Shown: positions 16,786-26,530 of the stretch, one piece after another
Layout: the number at the start of each line of letters is the position of its first letter
How positions within the stretch are numbered: the first letter of the stretch is position 1
Origin: Salinicoccus sesuvii
GTDB lineage: Bacteria > Bacillota > Bacilli > Staphylococcales > Salinicoccaceae
DNA: 64,000 bases
NCBI RefSeq assembly: GCF_042648145.1
Contig: NZ_JBHRWV010000009.1
Span: 186,001 to 250,000, forward strand
Direction: 5' to 3'
The notes under the pieces: model-generated
What the model was told of the DNA's origin: nothing
Seen by the model: only the letters and a program-made list of their open reading frames with translations
The model's database searches: none
Translations under genes and position numbers: made by a program

Positions 16786-18774
16786 ATGGTTCATGCTTTT
16801 GGTAGCGATCTCAAATACCAGACGATTGGAAAAGATAAGGATATGAGAGCGAAATATCTTGATCTGCTCTCTGAAAAGTTCGATAGTGAGGAGAAAGTTG
16901 TAACAGAAATCATCAACTTAGAGTCTATTATGGACCTCCCGAAAGGCACAGAACACTTCGTCAGTGACCTCCATGGAGAGTTTCAGGCTTTCCAGCATGT
17001 ACTCAGAAACGGTTCCGGCAATGTTCGGGTTAAAATTCACGATATCTTCAAAGATAGACTGACCGAAGAAGAGATAAGTCAGTTTGCGGCACTCGTCTAT
17101 TATCCTGAAGATAAGATCAAACTAATTAAGAATCAGATTGGTTCCAAGGAAGCATTAAACGAATGGTATAAAACGAAGATTCACCATATGATTGAACTGA
17201 TATCATATGCCTCTTCAAAATATACACGATCAAAACTGAGAAAAGCTTTACCTAAACAATTTGTTTACATTATCGAAGAGTTGCTCTATAAGACTGACGA
17301 AGATACTAACAAAAAACCCTACTACGAAAAAATTGTTGAGAAAATAATCTCTCTCGATCAGGCCGATAAGCTGATTGTTGGATTGTCACATACAACTCAG
17401 CGCCTTGTCGTCGATCATCTCCATGTTGTGGGAGATATATACGATCGTGGACCGGAACCAGACAAGATCATGGATACACTGATAGACTACCACTCCCTCG
17501 ACATCCAGTGGGGTAACCACGATGTATTATGGATTGGTGCCTACGCCGGATCCAAGGTGTGCCTTGCGAATATCCTCAGAATCTGTGCACGCTACAACAA
17601 TCTTGACATCATAGAGGATGCTTATGGTATCAATTTACGGCCACTACTTAATCTGGCGGAAAAATACTATGGAGACAATGCAGCATTCCATCCAAAGCAA
17701 CAATCCGATAAGATAATGTCGGAACAGGAGAGGCATCAGATTACAATAATGCATCAGGCAATTGCCATGATTCAGTTCAAGTTGGAAAGTCCGATTATCA
17801 AGCGCCGTCCGTACTTTGATATGGACGAGCGGCTGGTTCTTGAAAAAGTAGATTATGACAAGCAGGAGATAACAGTTTATGGACAGACATATCCTCTGCA
17901 GAATACATGCTTCGCGACTATCAATAAAAATAATCCGGCAGAGTTGCTTGAAGAGGAACAAGAAGTTATCGATAAGCTTCTCCTCTCTGTACAGCAGTCC
18001 GAAAAGTTGAAAAGACATATGAGTTTCCTAATGAAAAAAGGGAGTCTCTATTTGAATTATAATGGTAACCTGCTTATCCATGGCTGTATTCCGGTGGATG
18101 AAAATGGGGATATGGAAGAGATGGAAATCGATGGAGAAACCTACAAAGGAAGGGAACTGCTAAACCAGTTCGAATATCATCTGCGTAAAGCATTTGCCGA
18201 TGTCGAATCGACGGATGACCTATCGACCGACCTCGTTTGGTACTTATGGACAGGCAAGTATTCTTCCCTATTTGGCAAGCGTGCCATGACTACTTTTGAG
18301 CGGTATTTCATTGAAGATAAAGCTTCTCACAAAGAATTAAAGAATCCGTATTATCATTTGCGAGAAGATAGCGAAATGTGTAAGAAAATGCTTGCAGAAT
18401 TTGATCTCGACCCCGAGCAGGGACACATCATCAATGGTCACACCCCTGTAAAAGAAAGAGATGGTGAAAATCCAATTAAAGCCAATGGCAAAATGATTGT
18501 CATCGATGGCGGATTCTCAAAGGCCTACCAGAAGACGACAGGTATCGCAGGCTATACACTGCTCTTCAATTCCTACGGTATGCAGCTTGTCGCTCACCAG
18601 CACTTCAATTCCAAGGAAAATGTTTTGATGAATGGTGCTGATGCCATGTCCGTTAGAAGATTGGTCGACGAAGAACTTGAAAGACAGTTGATTCGCGATA
18701 CCAATATTGGTGCAAGACTGCAAGAGGAGATCGAGATGCTCCAAGCTCTTATGTCCTATCGTTATATCAATTAA
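16786..18774 (+). CDS. fbp: Fructose-1,6-bisphosphatase class III
   Basis: 662-residue class III FBPase, the gluconeogenic enzyme that removes the C1 phosphate of fructose-1,6-bisphosphate. The calcineurin-like metal-binding motifs are present: VSDLHGEFQAF, VVGDIYDRGPEPDKIM, QWGNHDVLWIGAYAG and INGHTPVKERDGENP. Length agrees with staphylococcal Fbp (about 650). ATG 16786 has AGGAG 8 bases upstream, so the in-frame GTG 16777 that overlaps this site is excluded. Monocistronic. Confidence 0.96.
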   Translation: MVHAFGSDLKYQTIGKDKDMRAKYLDLLSEKFDSEEKVVTEIINLESIMDLPKGTEHFVSDLHGEFQAFQHVLRNGSGNVRVKIHDIFKDRLTEEEISQFAALVYYPEDKIKLIKNQIGSKEALNEWYKTKIHHMIELISYASSKYTRSKLRKALPKQFVYIIEELLYKTDEDTNKKPYYEKIVEKIISLDQADKLIVGLSHTTQRLVVDHLHVVGDIYDRGPEPDKIMDTLIDYHSLDIQWGNHDVLWIGAYAGSKVCLANILRICARYNNLDIIEDAYGINLRPLLNLAEKYYGDNAAFHPKQQSDKIMSEQERHQITIMHQAIAMIQFKLESPIIKRRPYFDMDERLVLEKVDYDKQEITVYGQTYPLQNTCFATINKNNPAELLEEEQEVIDKLLLSVQQSEKLKRHMSFLMKKGSLYLNYNGNLLIHGCIPVDENGDMEEMEIDGETYKGRELLNQFEYHLRKAFADVESTDDLSTDLVWYLWTGKYSSLFGKRAMTTFERYFIEDKASHKELKNPYYHLREDSEMCKKMLAEFDLDPEQGHIINGHTPVKERDGENPIKANGKMIVIDGGFSKAYQKTTGIAGYTLLFNSYGMQLVAHQHFNSKENVLMNGADAMSVRRLVDEELERQLIRDTNIGARLQEEIEMLQALMSYRYIN

Positions 18775-18855
18775 AAAATACATTAAGTAAGCATTTAACA
18801 TGACAAGCTTCTCCATTTCTGAGAAACTGGAAAACATGAAAAGGAGAGGATAAAG

Positions 18856-19206
18856 ATGATCCACTATCTATTAAATGCTTTCATCGGAAAAAATATTATT
18901 GAAAGCGGACTAACAAAAGTTGAAAATGAAGGGCAAGTTGGCGAGGATTTTGAAAAAGAATTCAAAGTTAACTCTAATCAGATGAAAATTGCAGGTTACC
19001 TAGAAGCCGTCGGCGCAATGTTTCTGTTCGCCTCTTTCCTTGGAAAATCATTCACTCGACTGGGATCCTTGATGGTTGGAACTGTCATGGGTGTCGCAGC
19101 ATATAAGCACTATAAGGCTGGCCATGGTTACGAAGGCAGCAAAGGTGCACTTAAATTTCTTGGTCTCAGCGCCTTGAGCTTTGCAAGTACGTTTAAGAAA
19201 AAATAG
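18856..19206 (+). CDS. Small membrane protein, DoxX-like
   Basis: 116-residue protein with a soluble N-terminal stretch (1-38) and three hydrophobic helices (about 42-62, 66-82, 97-112). The pattern KIAGYLEAVGAMFLFASFLGKSFTRLGSLMVGTVMGVAAYKH resembles short DoxX/SdpI-like membrane proteins, but the match is weak. AGGAGAGG precedes the ATG. It follows fbp by 80 bases and has its own terminator. Function unknown. Confidence 0.65.
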   Translation: MIHYLLNAFIGKNIIESGLTKVENEGQVGEDFEKEFKVNSNQMKIAGYLEAVGAMFLFASFLGKSFTRLGSLMVGTVMGVAAYKHYKAGHGYEGSKGALKFLGLSALSFASTFKKK

Positions 19207-19233
19207 TGTTTTTCTAATTTAAGTATATTGTGC

Positions 19234-19265
19234 AAAACAGCGGATCCTACAGATCCGCTGTTTTT
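19234..19265 (+). terminator. Rho-independent terminator
   Basis: 13-bp stem AAAACAGCGGATC / GATCCGCTGTTTT with loop CTACA, then a short T run, after the small membrane gene. Confidence 0.88.
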
Positions 19266-19355
19266 GTATTGAGCATTATTATTCTGCAGAGAATCAAATA
19301 ATTGTATAATTTTATTAATATAAAAATCATAAATCGAGATGGGGGTGCGTTCCAC

Positions 19356-19850
19356 GTGAAAAAAATAGCTGTCCTTCTCTCCGTCTTCATCCTTGTTGCT
19401 GCTGGACTCTTCATTGCAGATCGCAATACTGAAAAAGGCCTTTTAGAAACAATAGAATACATGATGCTGCCGGACCCTATGGCTAATAACACTTATGATG
19501 AGGGACAGTGCACCTATTATGTATTCGATAAGATAAAAGCCCAGGGAGACATGATTGAGACAGGATGGTGGAATGCAGATTCTTGGGCAAAACGTGCAAA
19601 AGCAGATGGCTACACCGTAAATAACAATCCTGCAGAGGGTGCCATTCTTCAGACTTCAAGAGGCGAAATCGGCCATGTTGCATATATTGAGACTGTAAAT
19701 GATGATGGTTCCATAGAAATATCAGAGATGAATTATAACGAACCTTACGAAGTAACGGAACGCACCATCGAAGCTGAAAGAATTAAAGAGTATTCATATA
19801 TACATCCTAAAACGAATCCTCGACCGAAAGATTTAGAAAACAAGGTTTAA
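19356..19850 (+). CDS. CHAP-domain protein, membrane-anchored or secreted
   Basis: 164-residue protein. An N-terminal hydrophobic segment (KKIAVLLSVFILVAAGLFIA) is an uncleaved anchor or signal peptide. The rest is a CHAP domain: catalytic Cys in EGQCTYYVFDKI, His in GEIGHVAYIETV, and downstream ISEMNY, consistent with a cysteine peptidoglycan amidase or endopeptidase. The GTG at 19356 follows a G-rich site and directly precedes the signal sequence. No SH3b or LysM cell-wall binding domain is present, so targeting is by the anchor alone. Confidence 0.8.
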   Translation: MKKIAVLLSVFILVAAGLFIADRNTEKGLLETIEYMMLPDPMANNTYDEGQCTYYVFDKIKAQGDMIETGWWNADSWAKRAKADGYTVNNNPAEGAILQTSRGEIGHVAYIETVNDDGSIEISEMNYNEPYEVTERTIEAERIKEYSYIHPKTNPRPKDLENKV

Positions 19851-19874
19851 TAATGCTTACTAATATACCTTATC

Positions 19875-19935
19875 GTAACGCTATGCATAATAATTAGGCA
19901 GTTAACCTTTGTTCTTTGGGTCTTATTAGCGTTAC
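19875..19935. repeat. Spaced inverted repeat GTAACGCTA ... TAGCGTTAC
   Basis: Perfect 9-bp arms at 19875-19883 and 19927-19935, 43 bases apart, in the spacer between the CHAP and nitroreductase genes. No T run follows, so it is more like a pair of protein-binding half sites than a terminator. Confidence 0.4.
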
Positions 19936-20056
19936 AATGGCGCACCATCGTGTTCTACTATTATACTCCGTTATCATCTTATACTGCTATTCATTTGTAT
20001 TTATATTTCAGAGATTGCTATACTCCTACCATATCCACCAATAGGAGGTTAAAGAA

Positions 20057-20812
20057 ATGAACGAAGCTATAAAGACACTGAGAAATCACAGATCCATACG
20101 ATCATATAAAAGTCAGGACGTTAGCAATAAACAGTTGGATGAGATTATTAAATCTGTCCAGGCATCTCCCAACTGGATTAATGGACAGCAGTATACAATC
20201 ATCGCTGTAAAAGATACTGAACGTAAAAAGAAGATTGCTGAATTGTGCGGAAATCAGAAGCATATTGAAGAAGCACCAGTCTTTTTCGTTTTCTGCGCTG
20301 ATTTCTATCGCACTATGCTCGCCAGTGAAATGGAAGGGACATCTTTAAATGTCAAAGATGATATCGACTCATTAATTGTAGGAACAACAGATGTTGGCAT
20401 TGCTCTCGGAACAGCAGTTGTGGCCGCAGAATCAATGGGGCTTGGTACAGTCGCTATAGGAGGGATTCGCAGACAAGCGAAGGAAGTTATAGAAATGCTC
20501 AACTTACCTGAGTATGTCGTGCCAATTTCTGGACTGTGCATCGGTCATCCAAATGAAGATGTCGATCAAAAGCCGAGACTACCGAAAGAAGCGATATATC
20601 ACTTAGAATATTATGATCAAGATTTAAAACCAATTCTTGAAGCTTATAACCATACCTATAGACAGTATCTGCAAGAGCGGACTAGCAACAACAGGGTAGG
20701 GACATGGACTGAATTCGTCGCCACCTTCTTCAGTAGACCATACTATGTTGGTATAGACGAAATGCTTAACGAACAAAATTTTCCCGGAGGAAAAAAATCA
20801 TCTGAGCGATAA
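20057..20812 (+). CDS. NADPH-dependent nitroreductase/flavin reductase (NfrA/FRP type)
   Basis: 251-residue FMN-dependent oxidoreductase of the NfsA-FRP group. Features: RNHRSIRSYKSQDVS at the N-terminus (FMN phosphate contacts), QASPNWINGQQYTIIAV, a central VGTTDVGIALGTAVVAAESMGLGTVAIGGIRRQ and GLCIGHPNED. Members reduce nitroaromatics, quinones or flavins with NADPH and help in oxidative stress. AGGAGG precedes the ATG. It is followed by a convergent XRE regulator gene; any regulatory tie is speculative. Confidence 0.9.
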   Translation: MNEAIKTLRNHRSIRSYKSQDVSNKQLDEIIKSVQASPNWINGQQYTIIAVKDTERKKKIAELCGNQKHIEEAPVFFVFCADFYRTMLASEMEGTSLNVKDDIDSLIVGTTDVGIALGTAVVAAESMGLGTVAIGGIRRQAKEVIEMLNLPEYVVPISGLCIGHPNEDVDQKPRLPKEAIYHLEYYDQDLKPILEAYNHTYRQYLQERTSNNRVGTWTEFVATFFSRPYYVGIDEMLNEQNFPGGKKSSER

Positions 20813-20840
20813 TGCTTAGGTGGTTTTTAGGTTTCAACAA

Positions 20841-21248
20841 CTATTTGAAAAATGACACTATAGACTTTATGAAATCTTTGAAAAATATAAAGGAAAGAAA
20901 CCCTAGAACCATTAATGTAGTAGACGCTGCACCATCGAAAAGAAAAATACCAAGTACTATCAGAATGAGACCAATATAAAACCCAGGATCGTTGGTTTGT
21001 GATATTTTCATGTCTTCAGCAATACTGATTTTGTCTTGCAATTCCTTATCACTTCTAATCATCTCATCGATCGTGACACCAAATATATCGCTTATTATAA
21101 TTAAGTTTCTAATATCTGGATACCCCCTGCTGCTTTCCCATTTATAGACCGCTTGGCGTGACACGTGCAACTCTTTAGCCAACTGGTCTCGGCTCCAGCC
21201 CTTAGATTCTCTAAGCACCTTCAACTTCTTGCCAAATACATCATCCAT
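20841..21248 (-). CDS. XRE-family regulator with C-terminal membrane segments
   Basis: 135-residue protein. The N-terminal helix-turn-helix (GKKLKVLRESKGWSRDQLAKELHVSRQAVYKWESSRGYPDI, about residues 6-47) is a typical Cro/XRE domain. The C-terminal third has two hydrophobic helices (about 90-107 and 111-132), so the regulator is membrane-tethered. Such proteins are common in Bacillota and their targets are usually unknown. It has a GGGGG ribosome site. Single gene, convergent to the nitroreductase. Confidence 0.82.
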   Translation of the reverse strand: MDDVFGKKLKVLRESKGWSRDQLAKELHVSRQAVYKWESSRGYPDIRNLIIISDIFGVTIDEMIRSDKELQDKISIAEDMKISQTNDPGFYIGLILIVLGIFLFDGAASTTLMVLGFLSFIFFKDFIKSIVSFFK

Positions 21249-21357
21249 AACAGAACCCCCCTCGGCATAAACTTTACAATGTTCTAAATAATCTTTGTAT
21301 AAACCATTTGTTACATGGACAAACTAATAGTTAAAAACATGTTCTACAAAGTTCATT

Positions 21358-22569
21358 TCACTTTTTGCGTCTAGGTTTAAACGCCTCGGATCCATGTGTT
21401 CCAACGAGGTGTAGAAGAGGCCACCACGCATTATTATGACGTCTGACAGATTTGCCCTGCGCTATTCTTTTAAGTTGCATAGCGTAATAAAAATTACCCA
21501 CAGCGGGACCGATTTTCACATCAAGAGCGTGGAAGCCTGTGGTGAGGTGTTGCGTCGTTATTCCGACGTTACTTCCCGCTAAGATCTGATTGGGAAGATG
21601 AGGTTCAAGTGCAAGAGGCCGAGCGATACCAATCATATCTGTGTGATTTTGCTCGAGTGCAATCTCCATACTTTCAAAAGAACGAAATCCTCCCGTTACA
21701 ACGACCGGTATATCCATTCTTTCTTTCAATTTCTGCGCATAATCTATGAAGAATATCTCAGAATCTGTACCGGTCGACATTTTAGGTTTTTCATAGTTGC
21801 CTCCTGATATTTCAATTAGATTCAGTCCAATTGATGCCATCTTTTCTACTACTTGTAACGATTCATCTTCAGTGAAACCCATTGTATTAAAGTCGGAAGA
21901 ATTAAGCTTTAGCGCGATAGGATAACTATGACCTAAAATTTCACGCATGCCTTCGTATATCTCTATGAGGAATTTCATTCGATTCTCTAGACTACCACCA
22001 TACGCATCTTTTCTACGATTGTCATGGGGAGAAAGGAACTGATTTATAAGATAACCATGAGCCCCATGAATCTGTACTCCTGTAAACCCTGCTTTCTTGG
22101 CGATTCTTGCTGTATTAACAAATCTAATGACGAGATTTTTAATTTCCCCTTCTGTCAATTCCCTGGGGGGACTGAAAGCTCCTTTGTATTTATTTGCCAT
22201 TGGTACGGCACTCGGTGCCACCGGCTCCTTAGACATAGATTTAGGTGACTGCTTGCCTGGATGGTTAATCTGCATCCACAACTGGGTGTTGTTTTGCGTA
22301 CCGTAACGTGCCCATTCTCGAAGTATGTCTATATCTTGCTCATCTTCTATAACAACATTGCCCGGTTCACCCAAAGCGTTGCGGTCCACCATAACATTTC
22401 CAGTCACCACCACCCCAGCCCCGCCTGTTGCCCATGCACGATATAACTGGATGTGCTTTTCGTTTGGTTGATTTCTTTTATTTGCCATTGTCTCGCTCAT
22501 TGCTGATTTAAAAAACCGGTTCTTTAGTTCCACACTATTTTTAAGTTTCAATGGTTCTGCTACTCTCAT
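21358..22569 (-). CDS. NADH:flavin oxidoreductase (old yellow enzyme family)
   Basis: 403-residue FMN TIM-barrel of the old yellow enzyme/NADH-dependent oxidase class. Hallmarks: KNRFFKSAMSE for the FMN end, QIHGAHGYLINQFLSPHDNRRKDAYGGSLENR with the substrate His pair region, and VVVTGGFRS...MIGIARPLALEP for FMN phosphate binding. It reduces activated C=C bonds with NAD(P)H. ATG 22569 is preferred because GGGGGAG is 8 bases upstream; a longer in-frame start has no ribosome site. Substrate not predictable. Confidence 0.87.
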   Translation of the reverse strand: MRVAEPLKLKNSVELKNRFFKSAMSETMANKRNQPNEKHIQLYRAWATGGAGVVVTGNVMVDRNALGEPGNVVIEDEQDIDILREWARYGTQNNTQLWMQINHPGKQSPKSMSKEPVAPSAVPMANKYKGAFSPPRELTEGEIKNLVIRFVNTARIAKKAGFTGVQIHGAHGYLINQFLSPHDNRRKDAYGGSLENRMKFLIEIYEGMREILGHSYPIALKLNSSDFNTMGFTEDESLQVVEKMASIGLNLIEISGGNYEKPKMSTGTDSEIFFIDYAQKLKERMDIPVVVTGGFRSFESMEIALEQNHTDMIGIARPLALEPHLPNQILAGSNVGITTQHLTTGFHALDVKIGPAVGNFYYAMQLKRIAQGKSVRRHNNAWWPLLHLVGTHGSEAFKPRRKK

Positions 22570-22729
22570 TATTTTACTCCCCCTGTCATAGCGCAACTAT
22601 TAACTTGTATAAAAGCTCACGACACTTTTCCCCAGATGGTTCTCCGACAATCAAGAGATATGAAATTAATTGAAAATATCATCATATAATGGAATAATTT
22701 AGCATATATATTATTGGGGGGAGAAAAAT

Positions 22730-23503
22730 ATGATTCGTCGTAAATATTGGCGTGCCACTCTTGCATCGCTTTATTCCATTGTGTTCTTCGCACTAGTAAC
22801 GCTCTTATACTATCTATTTACAGCAAACCTCACGAATGCACTTGTCTACTTCTTCATGATTTCTTTTAGTCTTCTCATTGTAGCCATTACTTCTTTTTAT
22901 TTCAGTAAGCTCACAAAAAAACATGATCCTGGATTTTCAAATCTCGATTATAGTGAGATAGCAGAAGTAATTATGAAAACCGATGTCTGGTATTTTAAAA
23001 GGCTGATGATATTCGACTATGAGGGCAAATACATTGGTAGAGTCTCGATTAAAGTCGATAGTCTAAAGACTTTCATTTTCTCATTCCTCTCCTACTTCAA
23101 TGTCATAGTGCCTGTTGATTACATGCTGACTGATCACGAGAATAAATTAATTTGTAGATTTCGCCGAAACGGCTTTAGAAGCGCCAATGTGAATATATAC
23201 GATGATAGCGATACACTTATAGGCAAAATTAAATTCGATGAGCTAAAAATACTCTTAAAGTTTAAAGGAACAGCATTTGTAAATGGCGAATCCTTTCCCA
23301 TATCATCCGAATATCTCTTCGAAGACGCTCACTCCAATGGGATCATGTCACTTTCGTCTTTTAGCAGCCCGATAAGCCATCATTATATCTTTAGAGAGAT
23401 GAATAATGAGGTTGCCACCTTCGATGCACCAATTGATAGTAATCTTGGAAAAACAGCGCTTTCTTTAACAGCACTTATCTATTTTTTGCGTTATAATAAT
23501 TAG
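22730..23503 (+). CDS. Membrane protein with tubby/LURP-like C-terminal domain (tentative)
   Basis: 257-residue protein I cannot assign firmly. Two hydrophobic helices (about 13-35 and 38-60) are followed by a roughly 190-residue soluble domain rich in beta-strands. Repeated strand-turn units such as LICRFRRNGFRSANVNIYDDSDTLIGKIKFDE and HYIFREMNNEVATFDAPID recall tubby-C/LURP/scramblase-like barrels, suggesting a lipid-facing role. GGGGGG precedes the ATG. It lies between the old yellow enzyme (divergent) and fdhA (70 bases downstream) without clear link to either. Confidence 0.55.
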   Translation: MIRRKYWRATLASLYSIVFFALVTLLYYLFTANLTNALVYFFMISFSLLIVAITSFYFSKLTKKHDPGFSNLDYSEIAEVIMKTDVWYFKRLMIFDYEGKYIGRVSIKVDSLKTFIFSFLSYFNVIVPVDYMLTDHENKLICRFRRNGFRSANVNIYDDSDTLIGKIKFDELKILLKFKGTAFVNGESFPISSEYLFEDAHSNGIMSLSSFSSPISHHYIFREMNNEVATFDAPIDSNLGKTALSLTALIYFLRYNN

Positions 23504-23578
23504 TGAAATATACTATTCTAAAATGTTCGAATTTTAAGTAAAAAATGAGAATGTTTAAGATGACAAAGGGGAATGATT

Positions 23579-26530
23579 ATGAAAGGTTTCTTTGAGTTCA
23601 AACTTAATGGCAATACAGAGCATGCTGCCACTAATAGTTCCATACTCGATTATTTAAAAGATACAAATACGGAACCTCCAAGTTTATGTTACCATCCGGA
23701 CCTTGGGGCTTTAGAGACGTGCGACACATGTATCGTCAAAGTTAACGGTGAGTATGTGCGATCTTGTTCGACCGAATTAAAAAATGGGGATATTGTCGAG
23801 ACAGTTGGTGACGATGTCCACGAAGCTCAGTTGATTGCGATGGATAGAATTCTCGGTAATCACGAACTCTACTGCACAGTATGTGATTTCAACAATGGGA
23901 ATTGCGAAATACATAATACTGTTAAAGAGCTTCGAATCAGCCACCAAGAAACACCACATGAAAGTAAAGATGCAGGCGTGATGCGAAATGCATTTTATCG
24001 CTACGATCCAGACCAGTGCATATTATGTGGCCGGTGTGTAGAAGCATGCCAAGACCTACAAGTGAACGAAACATTGCTCATCGATTGGACTTTAAAAAAG
24101 CCTCGTGTCATTTGGGATAATGGTACAACGATTGACGAGTCTTCGTGTGTAAACTGTGGACACTGCTCAACAGTATGCCCATGTAATGCGATGATGGAGG
24201 TTGGCATGGAAGGAGAAGCTGGCTTCTTAACTGGTATGGCTCGTGACGCATTCAGACCTATGGTAGATATTACGAAAGAAGTAGAAACAGGCTACCAGTC
24301 CCTTATAACGATTTCCGATGTAGAAGCTCAGATGCGGGAAGATCGTATTGAGAAGACAAAAACAGTGTGTACCTATTGTGGGGTCGGTTGTTCATTTGAT
24401 GTCTGGACGAAAGGACGCGAAATACTGAAAATTGAACCGCGTAGTGAAGCACCAGCAAACGGTGTATCTACTTGCGTCAAAGGGAAGTTCGGCTGGGATT
24501 TTGTAAACAGTGAGGAGCGTCTAAAGAAACCACTCATTCGTGAAGGAGATGCATTCAGGGAAGCTGAGTGGGAGGAAGCACTCGATCTTATCGAAAGTAA
24601 GTTCAAATCGACACTCAACGACAAAGGTCCAGACGCGCTAGCATTCATATCCTCATCCAAGTGTACAAACGAAGAATCCTATCTAATGCAGAAGCTCGCA
24701 CGTGGTGTTATTGGAACGAACAACATAGACAACTGTTCAAGATATTGTCAATCCCCGGCTACTATGGGACTATGGCGTACAGTCGGTTATGGCGGAGACT
24801 CTGGTAGCATTACAGATATTGCACAGGCGGAACTCGTTATTTCCATCGGTTCAAATACGGCAGAATCTCACCCTGTACTTGCAACGCGTGTGAAACGAGC
24901 ACAAAAACTACACGGCCAAAAAGTGATTGTCGCTGACATTCGTGAACACGAGCTTGCAAGCCGTGCCGATCTTTTTGTCAGACCTGCACCTGGCAGTGAT
25001 CTTATCTGGCTCTCAGCAGTAACTAAATACATTATAGACAAAGGATGGCATGACGAATCCTTCCTACGCGATCACGTCAATGATGTAGAGGCTTATTTTG
25101 AAAGTCTTAATAAATATACACTGGATTACGCATCCGAAGTTACGGATATGACAAAAGAAGAATTAATCAGCATCGCTACTTCTATCCATCAAGCGAAGAC
25201 TACGTCTATCCTGTGGGCCATGGGTGTGACGCAACATGGCGGTGGTAGCGATACGAGTACGGCCATCTCCAACCTACTTCTAGTTACGGGTAACTACATG
25301 AAACCTGGTGCAGGCGCTTACCCACTTCGCGGACACAATAACGTGCAGGGCGCAAGTGATTTTGGTAGCATGCCAGACCGCTTCCCTGGATACCAATATG
25401 TCAGCGATGATACAGTACGTGCCAAATTTGAAAAGAACTGGAACACTCAAATTCCGAGCGATCCCGGACTTAACAATCATGAGATGGTAGAGTCTATACA
25501 TGATGGTGAACTCGAGGTTCTTTATCTAAAAGGGGAGGACATGGGAATCGTCGATGCCAACCTAAACCACGTCCACTCAGCTTACGAAAAACTGAAGTTT
25601 TTCGTTGTACAAGACATATTCTTTTCTAAAACATGCGAATATGCAGACGTTGTCCTGCCGGCAAGTCCAAGTCTAGAAAAAGAGGGGACATTTGTAAATA
25701 CTGAGCGCCGCTTCCAGCGTTTGTATAAGGTCATGGATCCGCTCGGTGACTCAAAGCCAGACTGGGAAATCATCAAGGAAGTCGCCAACCGCATGGGGGC
25801 TGGCTGGGACTATACACATCCAAGTGAAATAATGGATGAGGCAGCTGCTCTTACACCATTATTCGCAGGCGTTAGTTACAACCGTCTTGAGGGCTATGAC
25901 AGTCTGCAGTGGCCGGTTGCTGAAGATGGTACTGATACACCACTTCTATTCAAAGATAAATTTCCACTTCCAGAAGGTAAGGCCAAATTGTGGCCAGTTG
26001 AATGGACAGAACCTTTGGAATTTGACAGCCAATATGACCTGCATCTCAATAATGGCAGACTTCTTGAACATTTCCACGAAGGCAACATGACCTATAAGTC
26101 TAGAGGTATCACGGCTAAGACACCAGAAGTATTCTTGGAAGTCTCACCTGCCCTCGCCAAAGAACGTGAGATTGAGGATGGCACGAAAGTACGCCTTACA
26201 TCTCCTTACGGCAGCGTGAAGGTCAGCTGCATCGTCACAGATCGTGTTTCCGGTAAGCAACTTTACCTTCCGATGAACACTAATGGCGAAGGCGCCATCA
26301 ACTATTTGACAAGTTCTCACTCTGATAAGGATACTGACACTCCAGCTTATAAAGAAATCTCTGTAAAGATGGAAGTGCTTGAACCGAAAGGGAAAAGTCC
26401 ACTACCCAAGATTAATCACAGATACGGCAATCCTCAACCTCAGATTGGTGTCCGCGTGGAAGAAAAATGGGCTAGAGAAGATTATATATTCCCTGGAGAC
26501 TTGGTCAAGGCGAGAAGGGGGCAAAAGTAA
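23579..26530 (+). CDS. fdhA: Molybdenum formate dehydrogenase alpha subunit FdhA
   Basis: 983-residue molybdopterin enzyme oxidising formate to CO2. Domain order: N-terminal [2Fe-2S] ferredoxin fold (CDTC region), NuoG-type cysteine motif, two [4Fe-4S] clusters (CILCGRCVEAC, CVNCGHCSTVC), the catalytic-domain cluster motif VCTYCGVGC, then the bis-MGD region with NCSRYCQSP, where the second Cys stands at the position of selenocysteine in E. coli FdhF. Length equals that of the S. aureus homologue (984). ATG 23579 is chosen because AAAGGGG is 7-8 bases upstream; ATG 23573 is too close. It overlaps the DUF1641 gene by one base. Confidence 0.93.
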   Translation: MKGFFEFKLNGNTEHAATNSSILDYLKDTNTEPPSLCYHPDLGALETCDTCIVKVNGEYVRSCSTELKNGDIVETVGDDVHEAQLIAMDRILGNHELYCTVCDFNNGNCEIHNTVKELRISHQETPHESKDAGVMRNAFYRYDPDQCILCGRCVEACQDLQVNETLLIDWTLKKPRVIWDNGTTIDESSCVNCGHCSTVCPCNAMMEVGMEGEAGFLTGMARDAFRPMVDITKEVETGYQSLITISDVEAQMREDRIEKTKTVCTYCGVGCSFDVWTKGREILKIEPRSEAPANGVSTCVKGKFGWDFVNSEERLKKPLIREGDAFREAEWEEALDLIESKFKSTLNDKGPDALAFISSSKCTNEESYLMQKLARGVIGTNNIDNCSRYCQSPATMGLWRTVGYGGDSGSITDIAQAELVISIGSNTAESHPVLATRVKRAQKLHGQKVIVADIREHELASRADLFVRPAPGSDLIWLSAVTKYIIDKGWHDESFLRDHVNDVEAYFESLNKYTLDYASEVTDMTKEELISIATSIHQAKTTSILWAMGVTQHGGGSDTSTAISNLLLVTGNYMKPGAGAYPLRGHNNVQGASDFGSMPDRFPGYQYVSDDTVRAKFEKNWNTQIPSDPGLNNHEMVESIHDGELEVLYLKGEDMGIVDANLNHVHSAYEKLKFFVVQDIFFSKTCEYADVVLPASPSLEKEGTFVNTERRFQRLYKVMDPLGDSKPDWEIIKEVANRMGAGWDYTHPSEIMDEAAALTPLFAGVSYNRLEGYDSLQWPVAEDGTDTPLLFKDKFPLPEGKAKLWPVEWTEPLEFDSQYDLHLNNGRLLEHFHEGNMTYKSRGITAKTPEVFLEVSPALAKEREIEDGTKVRLTSPYGSVKVSCIVTDRVSGKQLYLPMNTNGEGAINYLTSSHSDKDTDTPAYKEISVKMEVLEPKGKSPLPKINHRYGNPQPQIGVRVEEKWAREDYIFPGDLVKARRGQK

